Positions 10,724 through 21,400 of a stretch of DNA of 64,000 nt are shown one piece after another (within the stretch, counting starts at the first letter, position 1; each line of letters begins with the position of its first letter). The notes beneath the pieces are model-generated. The model was not told the origin of the DNA. It ran no database searches and worked only from the letters and a program-made list of their open reading frames with translations. Origin of the DNA: Acanthococcus lagerstroemiae (taxonomy: Eukaryota > Arthropoda > Insecta > Hemiptera > Eriococcidae); the NCBI GenBank assembly GCA_031841125.1, contig CM063110.1:56209946-56273945 (forward strand). Reading direction: 5' to 3'. A program made the position numbers and the translations under genes.

Positions 10724-11677
10724 AGACTTAACAAGTTCGGAACAGCCCTAAAAGGGTCCACAGTTGCCTCCAAATCCTACTGCATGGAGTTAAAGGGGCC
10801 TTTTTTCGGAAAGGGGAGTCTAGAGGCACATAATACTCAAGAGTTATAGTCAAGAGTCTTCTCGATTCTCAGATTTGTAACAGTCAAAGGCGATTTTCTG
10901 GAAAATTTCGTCCGGTGTTACCTTCATTATTGGAGGCATCGCTGAAGAATGAGGCGACTGCGCAGCCGAAATTTCAACGAAGCAGTGGCGGATCTATGGG
11001 TGGGGTTTTGGGGTTCGGACACCCCCTTCGGGCCGAAGAAGAAGAGAAAAAGACATTGCGAAAGCACATTATATAAAATTGTAGGGAACGTGTACACCTG
11101 GAGTGCTGTAGTCTTGTGTGGACTTCAAAATATATCAAGAATCAACTGAGAAATGACGACTAGCGAAAATAAAATGAAAGTACAAGAAACAAGCTTTATT
11201 TTCAAAACACCTCCCCCCCCCCTTCCTCTTGGAATATTTTCTAGATCCGCCACGGAAGAAATGACGACTACCGAAAGTGAAATGAAAGTAAAATGAAAAT
11301 ACAAAAAGCAGCTTTATTTTCAAAACAGCCCCTTGGAAAATTTCTAGATCCGCCACGGCAACGAAGTCATGAACAGACTCGGAGAAGTCTGAAACAAAAG
11401 ACTCCAAAAAGTTCAAAAGAGCCTTATAAGAGTTCAGAGTCGTCTCCAAGTCCAACTGTATGGAGTTAAAGCGGGCCTTTTTTCGGAGTGGAGAGTCTAG
11501 AGGCACATAATACTCAGAGTTGCGGTCAAAAGTCGTCTCGACTTTCAGATTTCTAGGAATCAAAGGTGAACCTCTGGAAAATCCGTTGTTACCTTTCATT
11601 CGAAGAGGCGTTGCTAAAGAATGAGGCAACTCCGCGGCTCTAGTTTTAACGAAGCCTTGAACAGACTTGAAAAAGTT
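10724..11677. repeat. Tandem duplication of about 280 bp, first copy split by a MITE
   Basis: Copy 1 is 10724-10982 plus 11367-11384; copy 2 is 11398-11677. Shared landmarks include 'gtctagaggcacataatact' (about 10828 and 11497) and 'ccttttttcgga'. Copy 1 is interrupted by the hAT MITE at 10983-11358. Copy 2 keeps the uninterrupted sequence (...taacgaagccttgaacagac) and is therefore a paralogous empty site. Confidence 0.85.
10983..11358. mobile_element. hAT-type MITE with 8-bp target duplication
   Basis: The left terminus CAGTGGCGGATCTA pairs with the right terminus TAGATCCGCCACGG. The 8-bp target duplication CAACGAAG is perfect (10975-10982 and 11359-11366). The last part is tandemly duplicated: about 105 bp ending at 11254 repeats at 11255-11358, so the right terminus occurs twice. 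An 8-bp duplication and a CAGTGG-type end are hallmarks of the hAT superfamily. No transposase is encoded. Confidence 0.88.
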
Positions 11678-11689
11678 TGAAACATTCTT

Positions 11690-13218
11690 AAAGATATTCT
11701 GAACCATGTCTGAAAGTGAATTAAAGAATCAATGATCCTTCGGAATCTTGAAGGGTCTCTCGAAGAGTCCTAAACAAGTATCTTGAGAACTCTCAAACGA
11801 ATTAAGAACAAACTTAAACGAGACCTGAAGGGTAATGAAGAATCTTAGACAAGTCTCGAAGGGTCTGAAGCAGCATTGAACTTCCATATCCAGGAACGCT
11901 CAGCCAGAAAGGGAGTTCGAGCAACGAGGTAAACAAGTAAAATGGAAGAAATAAATGGAGCAGAAAGGAAGAAAGAAAATCACCAGAAAAAGGTGGGAGG
12001 AAGGGGCAGTCTTGAACGATTTTTCCTAATCCAGTATTGGCCACAACTGATGTCAGGGATAGTCAATGATGCTCCCTGTCATGCACCAAAAAAAAAAAAA
12101 AAGCAGTACATAGATTTTAATGGTTTTTGTGCTTTGATAGAGCAACCAAAAATGAGTCAGTCAGTAGTAATTACCAACTACCCAGAATAATTTCCCTATT
12201 CTATACCGACACTAATCACTGTTTCACGTTTCACAAAAATAATGGAGGGCTACAAGACCGGCTACAAGTTCAGCTCAGCTTATTTACTTTTCCTGCAACA
12301 GTTTCTTATTTTCATTCAATTTGCTTTCTCTGAAATACGGCCACCATTTTAAACCACATTCTCTACTTATTATTCGTGTAGGCAAGGACATGATCATCGC
12401 AAATGTATAACGCCATAGTAAGTGTTCCTTAGTTATGTAAAAATATAATGTTTTAAAACTTATGTAAGAGGAAAGATTTGATCATTGTTCCTAAGAATTG
12501 AAAACATTACCTGCAAATACTTTCTCTTCTAACTTTCAAAGTATTTAGAAGCTCTACCACTCAAAATCGAACTACATAACGATGAGTACTGCACACATTC
12601 CCCACAGTCATAGACCAAAATTAAGCTAGCTGAATATTCTGAACTTGAACAGAGAGGCACGGAAGCAAATTTTTATAGGACTCCGTTTTTGTCGATTGTA
12701 AAACATTTAAAATAACCAGCAGTAATAGAGGATCTAATTACGGCTTCAGTTCTGACAACAGAGAGTGTTTTTTCAACTCACTGATGGACATGTTTTCTTT
12801 TTCAGTACTCCCTCCTCGCACTGAAGTCCTAAAACATTCATCTAGTTCATAGATGAAAAAACTTGGATACCAAACCCTCTATATGTAAAATATGCAGTTA
12901 AGAGAATTAAAATGGAGCTATGCACCAGGAGAGCGAATTATTTCACAAATTCGAGAAACGGAACGGGACGTCCACGCAAAATTTATAACGTCTCTTCTAT
13001 TTCTTGATTTTTTGAAAACTTTCATTTCCGTTTCGAACAGAAAACAGAATACATGTTATTACGAGTGCAGTTTTCACGTGTTGTTTTTTGGTACCCGAGA
13101 TTTATAGTCCATATCGTATTACAGTGGTGTCAGGGGGTGTGGACCACCTTTGCAACTTCGTCAAACAGGGTTTTTATAATTTTAGCACCAACACCATCCA
13201 CATTCCTTTGGTCAAGAC
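11690..13218. other. Intergenic, end of GAGTCTT tract then no gene
   Basis: To about 11880 this is more of the degenerate GAGTCTT sequence. A 14-A run lies near 12088. From 11890 to 13218 I see only short chance frames. Confidence 0.5.
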
Positions 13219-13421
13219 CAGGGTTGTTCCTCTGCGCGTAAAATAACTATTTTACGTTACATGTAGAATAATATAGTGCAAAATGCAAAATATGTAATGT
13301 AAATGAATGTAAAATCGATACTAATAAGAACTGATAACAGTGATTACAATGATACAATTGTACAATGTGCTTGATTGAAAATCTGTAATTCGGGTTATTC
13401 TACACTGGTATCGAAAAAGCG

Positions 13422-13576
13422 CTATAACAACACGAGTGCGGAAATCTGCCATTTTGTATTCAACCGCGCCCGTTGATGCCGAATTCACTACGCGGTACAC
13501 TCTGCATAGTCGAATTCGGCATCCACGGGCACGGCTGAAAACAAAATGTCAGATTTCTGCACTTGTATTGTTATAG
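13422..13576. repeat. 69-bp inverted repeat with 16-bp spacer
   Basis: Left arm 13422-13490 starts ctataacaacacgagtgcgg; right arm 13507-13576 ends tgcacttgtattgttatag. The arms pair with about ten mismatches, and both contain 'gccgaattc'-type cores. It is probably a fold-back element or the centre of the surrounding non-autonomous element. Confidence 0.8.
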
Positions 13577-13608
13577 GTCTCTACTCTCTAATATCGTTAT
13601 TCTGCATA

Positions 13609-14603
13609 CAGTAGAACGTCGATTATCCGGAAGTCAATCATCCGAAACGTCGATTAACCGGAATGAAAAAAAAAAAAACAAGCCAGAGTAATGCCTAGTA
13701 ATAGGGTCGGCCATTCGGCTGAAGTCTGGGCGGCTTTTCCACTAACCAACTTTGAACAAAAAGTACGATCGCACTTAGAAGCTATTAAGCGTAAGGGAAC
13801 CAACCAGCAAAATCTGTTTTTTGAGAACACGTGATTCTAAGTTCAAGAGCCATGTAGAAACTATTATGATATAGCGTTTACTGATAAGCTTTGATCAACG
13901 TGAGTATAAATTTTTGAATCGGGGGCACAATTCTGAAAAATTTTACTTTTTACATTATTTCCAACGATACTAATAAGTCATTTTGTTTACAAATGTCGGT
14001 TAGTTCACGTTTACCCTAATTTCAGTAAGATCATACCTACACAATAATAAATTACAAACCTCATAAAATGAACTCCTTTCATCAATTCCTTATGTTGATA
14101 CCTTGAGTCATTTTTCCAAAGACTGTAAGCACGATGTAAAACCATCTTCCTATCTGTTTCTTCTACATACAATTACGTTCACTTTTACATTTAAAACCAC
14201 AAGCGCCTATGTCGAAAGCAAACGGGATTCATTCTCGTGTATCTCGTTTGTTTATCCACGTATTTACATTTAAAACCGCAAACGCCACTGTAGCGTCGGT
14301 TAGAACTTTATTATTATTATTATTATTACAAATATTATTATTTCCATCGTACATATAAGGCTCGGCTGTGCCGACCCTAAAAATGATAATCAGGGCCCAG
14401 ATTTCCAGGAAAAACCTCTTTTTTTCTTTCTCTCTATCTATTCTAGCCTATTCAGTTTCCTAAGGTTTTCTGGACTAATCAGGAAATCCTGAAACCAATG
14501 AGCTAATTTTTTGGAGTATTTTCCTTCAAAATGTGTTTTCCTCTATAAAATAAGCATATGTCTCAGTTATCCGGGAAAAGTCCGGATAATCGACGTTCAA
14601 CTG
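13609..14603. mobile_element. pogo/Tigger-like non-autonomous element (TA target site)
   Basis: The left terminus CAGTAGAACGTCGATTATCC at 13609 pairs with the right terminus GGATAATCGACGTTCAACTG ending at 14603, flanked on each side by TA. CAGT...TCGATTATCCG termini with TA duplications are typical of pogo/Tigger (Tc1-mariner superfamily). No transposase frame is present. About 200 bp of the interior (13793-14010) is also found at 61338-61555. The interior also has a near-repeat 'tttacatttaaaacc' (about 14184 and 14265) and an ATT microsatellite at 14310-14345. Confidence 0.82.
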
Positions 14604-14817
14604 TATGTAGGATAAATGTAAAATAAAACTTTATTATTGTAACACAAGTTATTCTACGTTATTCTACGAATTATTTTACCATAAACAGACTTGTGTAAAA
14701 TTACGGCACAACCCTGCTCAAGAACATGCTGGCTACGCCATTGTCGCATTACTACACAATCGATGAGAAGATGGGAAAGTACTTTCACGTATACAAAGTC
14801 ATATAATACTGCGATCA

Positions 14818-15080
14818 AATTCACAGGTGGACTCAGTGTCAAGGACTGCTTAACACCAAATGCACCACAAATCCTACTACATACTTATAAGTGAACTCAG
14901 TGTCAAGGACTGCTTAACACTAGATACACTACTAGTAATGGGAGACGGGAACTTACAGAAGTGGACTCAGTGTTAAGGATTGCTCGAACATCAAATGCAT
15001 TACTAGTAACAGAGATCGGAACTTACAGAGGTGGACTCAATGTCAAGGACTGCTCGAACATATCAAGTGCACTAGTAATG
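14818..15080. repeat. Tandem repeat of about 70 bp, four copies
   Basis: The unit contains 'gtggactcagtgtcaaggac' followed by tgctYRAACAY and 'actagtaat', recurring at about 14826, 14893, 14962 and 15033. The copies are diverged; no coding function is seen. Confidence 0.8.
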
Positions 15081-16289
15081 TTCACTTATTACAGGTTGTT
15101 GTTGGCCGACACGAGGAGTCGGTGAATATATTGCAGGGTCCGTTATAGTTAGCTTTTGCACAACTTATTACAGAACCTGTCAACGTATTGCCACTCGGGG
15201 CCAGTGCGCGGGCGGGCGCAAGCGAGAGAGAAACAGAGAGAGAGAGAAAGAGCGAAGTAGAGAGAGCGACAGATCAACTTTGGTAAAATTAGTAGCAAAA
15301 TCTAACGGTTATCTGACCTGTGAATCTTCACAATTCTGCTTGGACCGGCGTCAACACAAACACGAGCGCACATGCACAGCAAATTACACGACGTACGAGA
15401 ACGCAAGAAAAACTCACATATGAACGATCTATGAACATCTGAACAGAGATGAGACTAAGGTCTTCAGCTGGCTACCAGGTGCCGAAGTCAGTGGTATAAA
15501 CATGATCATGATGACTCATTGGTTTAACGTTAGTGTTCAGTTAACAGGCTCAAGCGATTGGCTTTGTTGAAGTATCTGAGGCTGTCCAGTATGAGGAGTT
15601 ACAAAAGAGACTGAACCTTTTTTACCTGATCTATTTTATCGTTTCGGCTATTAACAATAGCGAAACACTACTGCTATCAGTCAAAGTCGAATTTTCCGGT
15701 TACAGGCTGAAATATTTTGCTTTGTGAAAGCATTTGAGGCTGTCCTTTTCGAGATAATAACTGACCACGTGAATTCAATATTTCGACTATTAATTATAGT
15801 GGGCTAATAATTAATGTCGAAGTCGAATTTTTCGACACTGCCCCAAAAGGGGTTGTGCATCACTGTCCCAACCGGGGGCAGGGGGGGGGTGTACCATTCA
15901 GGATTGCTCTGACTAGGACTCGGGAAGGAATTGCATTATTCACCATGTCGTCAGCATATATGTAGGATTTGTGTCGAGCTACTTTAGTAGGTGGACTTTT
16001 GTGTCAGCAGATATACCTCTGAAGGAATTTCGAATGAATACAGATTGTTGACTGATTTTTGTACCAGTTTTGTTGGGTACAGTGACAGTAAGTGTACTCA
16101 TTAGAAATGACTTGCACAACCTGTTCATCAGTGTCAGTTGTGACAAAAAACTATAAGATGGTCAACTCATATCGACTTTCTTCAGTAGGATACTTTCTGG
16201 TAGGGCTGTTACGCGTGGAAAAGTTCAGTTTGTGAACACCTTAGCTGTCTCTAGGAATGATTGCACTAATCCTTCGTCCTCAAAACAAA
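15081..16289. other. Non-coding stretch with GA-rich tract and a diverged duplication
   Basis: A purine-rich GAGAGA tract occupies about 15223-15277 after a GC-rich segment. A segment of about 165 bp is repeated in diverged form (about 15555-15700 and 15700-15840), recognisable by 'tgaggctgtcc', 'ttcggctatta/ttcgactatta' and 'gtcgaatttt'. A G-run lies at 15880. The last few hundred bases may be the degraded upstream part of the BEL/Pao element that follows. Confidence 0.5.
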
Positions 16290-17420
16290 TTTCTACACTC
16301 CCTTGAAATGAACTTTCTATGGGACCTAGAAATACTGGGATTCGATCTTCCGAAGTCAATTGTGCAGAAAGCACTGTGATTGAACAATTCTGAAGAACAA
16401 CTCCATTTGAGAACACAGAAGGTCTGTCCTTTGTTGGCCTCGCAAGCCCGACAAAATTGACCTACCATCCCATCAAAAGGTGTGTAGCTCGCTTGAAATC
16501 ATCGTTGTTACAATTAACCGATAAGCATCTGCTCAACGAATACCATAAATATCTTGGCATAATTAGCGAACGAAATAACCAAAAGGGCTTCACCTGAAAC
16601 CCTCCAACCCATCCCCTACTTACCACACTGTGCAGTAGTTAAGGATGAGAAACTACATATGTATTGTATAAGACGCCTCCACAAAAACTTAAATCTAGCC
16701 ACAGCTTGAAAGATGAACTTCATGCTGTCCTTTCGTTGACCAAAATAACACGCCTGCCTTATTGCTCAACTCTCAAATTCAACAAATCGATATTGTAGCT
16801 GAAATCGAAAAGGCCTTCCTCCAAGCTGGCCAAATTCGTTTTCCATGGGTTGACAATCTCACCCTCACACCTGAAGTGTTTCCATAACAGCCTGTTGGTT
16901 CACGCGCATTCCTTAAAGTTGTGTCGTCACCTTTTAGGCTGAATATGGTACTACAAGAGTATTTGTCTGAAGACAGCAATCCTGTCCATCAGCTTGCTTG
17001 CAAACACGTCTACGTCGATAATTCAGTGACAAGATTGCCTCACATGGCTCATACTATCCAAATTTTCAAATCAATATAACTAGTCGGTCTGCTGCTCTGA
17101 GCTTCAACCTCCGAGATTGGACCTTGAATGCAGCTGACTCTATTATCAAGACGTTGTACCTTCTAAAAAGTTCATACATTAGGAGGGAAAACTATCTCTT
17201 CTTAGTTTAGAATGGGATCGTCACAATGACGGACTTTCTATCAAGTTCAGGGATGAAGAAAAAGTTCTTCCCAAGCGACACAGTGTCTCGCTCTTAGTTC
17301 CCTGGCCGCAGTATTCGATCCGCCCAGTCTCAGCGCACCCTGCCTGTTAAACGCAAAATAGTCCAACAGTGCTGGAAGCTGAAAGCAAGTTGGAACGAAT
17401 TACTACCACCAGTAATGAGT
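16290..17420 (+). pseudogene. BEL/Pao LTR retrotransposon pol relic
   Basis: Scattered plus-strand frames, broken by stops and frameshifts, match the order of a BEL/Pao polyprotein. From about 16315 there is FLWDLEILGFD, like the linker before reverse transcriptase, then a YHPIKRCVARLKSSL-type segment (about 16460-16510) and EYHKYLGIISE (about 16540). Reverse transcriptase traces follow: EIEKAFLQAG (about 16800), SPFRLNMVLQEYL (about 16930) and the YVDN variant of the catalytic YVDD box (about 17010). A conserved post-RT segment ALSSLAAVFDP lies near 17295, and KIVQQCWKLKASWNELLPP, in another frame, near 17355. No LTRs, integrase or protease could be delimited. The element is dead, and a hAT MITE lies shortly downstream at 17551. 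Confidence 0.72.
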
Positions 17421-17550
17421 GTTGAGTTTTGTGAACTGTTATACAATTGTAAAGAAATACGATCTACACTGTACCTCGTTATTTCTAGTCCTCCAGCTCC
17501 GAGCGGAACTCCTACAAACTTCACTTTTCTTGCGATGCGTCAAACTAGGC

Positions 17551-17839
17551 CAGGCGCGGATTTAGAAAAAGGAGATGGGGGGGGGGGTACAGTAGCGGCG
17601 ATGCATACTGATTAGCTGTTGCTTTTATGTTGGCAGGTGTGTGGGGGCGGGGGTGCTCCCGGAAAAATATTTTATTTAATGTGGGATACGCGATGACGAA
17701 TATATAGACGTGTTATTATACATTTGTGGCGTGTAATGAGGGTACAATTCATCACTTTTGTTCCTTTTCCCCTATTATTGCGTTAAAAAATTCAACCAAG
17801 GGGGGCATATACCCCACGCCCCCCTTAGATCCGCCACTG
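17551..17839. mobile_element. hAT-type MITE with perfect 8-bp target duplication
   Basis: The left terminus CAGGCGCGGATTTAG pairs with the right terminus TTAGATCCGCCACTG. The 8-bp duplication AACTAGGC is identical on both sides (17543-17550 and 17840-17847). Termini match the CAGTGGCGGATCTA family of the MITE at 10983, but the interior differs (G-rich left, C-rich right). It encodes no protein. Confidence 0.88.
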
Positions 17840-17969
17840 AACTAGGCATAGGGTTACCCCCTACTTACAAACGCTATGATCAGAAGACACTGCTTCGCTT
17901 CAGCTTCAATCATCCGCAGAGCTGAAATACTACAGAGTGTCACGTGAACAGTGCACGTGTCCTTCTAGC

Positions 17970-18303
17970 TGAAGAATGAGCACCTCAAGTTTGTGGCACC
18001 ACTTTGAATCTGCTATCAATAAATCACATAGAAGGAACAACGCGTCCGAAGGATGGCACAACCGTTGGGAAGCATCATCTGGATCTATACTCTGCCTTGG
18101 GCGAGTTTCAAGAGGAACAAGGGTATGTTGAAGTCTGCATCGCGGAGTTGGCCTTGGGCAAGCGAGTGAAGGTGGCGCCTAAGCGAAAATGGGTTGAGCT
18201 GCAAGAGCATATTCAGGGTATTGCTCAACAGTACACGTATAAAGCTAATAATGACCTTCTCAATTACCTCCATACTCTCGGAAACAACGTTGTATCAACT
18301 TAA
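17970..18303 (+). pseudogene. MULE-type transposase C-terminal fragment
   Basis: Frame one (about 17980-18065) reads LWHHFESAINKSHRRNNASE then GWHNR, the conserved 'RTNN..EGWH' region of MULE transposases. One frameshift later (about 18060-18303) comes HHLDLYSALGEFQEEQ, then AELALGKRVKVAPKRKWVEL and YLHTLGNNV, which fits the family's C-terminal part. Only the last 110 or so residues remain. The catalytic DDE portion is missing, so it is a relic. Confidence 0.72.
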
Positions 18304-18309
18304 ATTTGA

Positions 18310-18480
18310 CGCCTTTTTTGATAAACGAAAAAAAATTCGGAATTCTTTCGTTATAGCTTTTTCTTTGAAAAAAAAAAATCGGAGGCATAGGCGTTCGGAA
18401 GATTGTCCGTCGGAAATTTGGAAGTCGGGAATGCGTCCTTTCGGAAATTTTTTCGTTCGGAAAAACGGCGGTCGGTAAAA
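18310..18480. repeat. Iterated 'TTCGGAA' words downstream of the MULE relic
   Basis: About ten words of the type ttcggaa, tcggaaatt and cgttcggaa occur within 170 bp, directly after the transposase fragment ends. Subterminal iteration of short words is typical of MULE termini, so this may be the degraded 3' end of the same element (inference). Confidence 0.5.
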
Positions 18481-21400
18481 TAGATCTAGAAAAAATGTCC
18501 AGGAACCAGTGAAATTGTAAAGAGCAACTCAAGCTCAAGTTGTGAGATTATGTACGCGTTTAAAACCCATATACAAACAGAACTGAGACACGATCTGGAG
18601 ATGAAAATTGGAAGCCAATTTTCAAAACCAATTTCGCGATTTCAATTCTCAACGTAGACTGATTTCTCGAACATCCTGTAGACCCAAACCGAGTGAAATT
18701 TCTTCAACAGAAAATTAAACGTTCTTCGTTTTCGTATAAGCCGCACATTCGCATCTCTCTTTCTCTCGCTCTGTTTTTATTTCAGAGTGTGCAGTCGGTG
18801 GAAAATTCATTTTCCTTTCATTACTCGGTCCCTGCAACAAGCGGAGCGGCAAACCTCTCGACAATCACGAAATTTGAGTTGCCTATTTCTGGTACCTACC
18901 CGCGAAACACCTTGTATACAACCTGGAAATTTCGATCCGCGAGTTTCCGGCCAACTTATGACGATCATTACGGGTTGACAAGAAGAAAGAATGGCGCCCT
19001 GCCACGAATTCAATTTGTGCGACGGTACGACTTTCCTCATTTTGTTGACTTTTGAAATACGTTCGAACTTGTCGAATACCCTGTGTAATGATTACGGCGA
19101 CAAAAAGTTGACAGAAATGTGCGACAGATGAGAATGATTTGTTTTTCTCTCTTTCTCTCTTTCTTTTTTTCTTTCTTTTTCTTTCTTGTACATTCACCTC
19201 GCATTTACATAGTTTTATCACGGCTTTGTCTTTGATCCATACGTGAAATTTAATCGTAAAGAAAATTATTTCGTTCGAGGTTTTTTTTTTTTTAGTTTGC
19301 CTTTACGTCGTTTGTTATATCGATATTTAAAAAAATCTACGATTTGGTACGTTTGAAAAGTGAAAGTCAAAATAAAAAGTCGTACAAAATCGTTATGTAC
19401 ACGCCTTAACAAATATGATAAAAAAATGTACCATCCTGACAGTATAAAATGACGTATAATTACATATCTATATCAACTATACAATTATAACATTAATATA
19501 AAAAGAGTTATTCATAACGTTCTTTCGTCTTTTAAGTACACACTTAGTAGGGTACATATTTAAGAGCAGAAAATACGGTATTTTCTGTGAGCATAATATA
19601 CGTTTTTTTCGTATTAATGTATAGGTACTTTTTTTTTGTTTTGTTCAAAGTATCGCACATTTTACACAATTGTTTTTCTGTTATATTATGTACAATAGCG
19701 TCACGAGCTGAACAGTCGTCGTAATTCGAGTAGTATAAAAATAAAACAACTTAAGTAAAAAATAAAAAAAAAACATATATTACAATATCGTGGTGCCAAA
19801 GGATCGTAGAATCACTTAGAGGGAGCTAACTATGAAGGTGTATAGTTTTCTAAATGGACTACGATTTCACTTCTGTACATTCCTACAAGTATACTAACTC
19901 GATAGTCACCGGATTTGGATGTGGAAAACCAGAGATGGGCAGACCGCTGATGGAAAGATACAAATCTTGGCATAGAGATCACTGGAGACGGTCGTCAAAA
20001 GCCATTCGAACGCTTTTAGGATCAGATTACACGAGCAGTCACTTTCACACCAATTTCGACTTATGAAGGCGATGTATGAAGGAGACCCTTACGCCGGCAG
20101 AGGGGTAATCCAATGCTAATACCCAACCAATATTGTAATATTATTAATTAGGTATGTATGTCAGTGGCGCCAACTAATATGTAGCAAATGTTGAGTATGC
20201 TATAGACGCTTCTACAATTCTAATTCGATTTTTTTCACTTTCATACTCTACTAATGTGCAGCAGAGATAAACACTAAGGTAGAAGTAACCGAATGGCGAC
20301 AACAAAAATACTATAAACCTCTCATTTTCATGCACCTTTGGAGAAGTCAGTGGAAAGAAATTTGTATAAATTCAACAATCACGCCATTTATGTTAAGACT
20401 GGTACATGTTGTTGCGTTTGTAGTACGAATATCACGTTATAAGTATCATATGTAACCTGGAGTCATGAAATGTGCCTCTTGTGCGAAAACAGGTTTTCGA
20501 GATAAACGGAGAGTGTAAAGATGAGATGGTGGTAGTGGTGCGCACAGATGTACACAGCGTGTACATCCGTGGTGGTGCGAATTCTTGTTTTCTGTCTTCC
20601 CATAGGCCCATGTAAATGGATGTTTTTAAACTTTTGCGGTAATTTTTAAATGCAATTTGTGGAAAAACTAATGAAGATAGGAAGTTGCGATTTATTCTAT
20701 TCAAAAGAGCGTGATTTTTTCTATAAGAATTGTCAAGAAAGTGAAAAATAATTTTTTGACATCAAAGGTACATTTCATGATTCCAGTTCACAAATCTCTT
20801 TCTGGACTGATGTATTTTTAAAGCATTTTCTACTGACGGAAACCCAAAAAGATTTCGAACCCCAGATCTGTAAAAAGTTGATCAAAATTCAACTGTGCTC
20901 TTCGCCAAATCATGTAGATATTAATATGAAATATGATCCACATTTTTCTTATGTAATTCTCACGTTGCAAGTTTTTAACTTGGTTAGATCGATTTTAAAT
21001 TATTACGGAGCTAATGTTTCCAGGGAGCTTCCAGAATTTTTGGCATCCATTTTCATGCATCCCCGAAGGATCTGGGGAAACACTGGAAAATAAGACATGC
21101 CCTAGTGTGCATGTTCCAACTATCACGCTTCTCTGTGGTCACACAGATCTCTAAGAAATGTTTAGTCGATAAAAACATCAAAAAATGTTGTACACCGAAG
21201 CTGTCACTTGCAACACGAAAATTTAAAATCAACCGAGAATTACATCATAATATGTTAATACGAGAAACTGACCACATTTTGGTCATGTTATCCTGCACGT
21301 CTCAAGCCCCTACCCCGTAGTATTAATTTTTAATTAATTTTCGGTTACTAACGAATCGACAGATACAGGAATTTCTCAGATCAATAAGTGAAAATTATTC

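Larger units (their letters stand above)
13219..14716. mobile_element. Non-autonomous hAT-like element hosting a nested pogo-like element
   Basis: Outer inverted termini: CAGGGTTGTTCC at 13219 and its inverse GGCACAACCCTG ending at 14716. Subterminal 'gtaaaataa' and 'gtagaata' motifs are also inverted (13238-13272 against 14649-14682). Candidate 8-bp target duplications are gtcaagac (13211-13218) and ctcaagaa (14717-14724), 6 of 8 identical. Inside lie a 69-bp inverted repeat (13422-13576) and the pogo-like element at 13609-14603. No transposase frame is present. CAGGG ends and 8-bp duplications fit hAT; the call rests on the ends only. Confidence 0.65.

Noticed and set aside
11135..11707. 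190-codon minus-strand frame
   Set aside because: It runs through the tandem duplication and the hAT MITE, so its sequence is repeat-derived, with a duplicated segment and no known domain.
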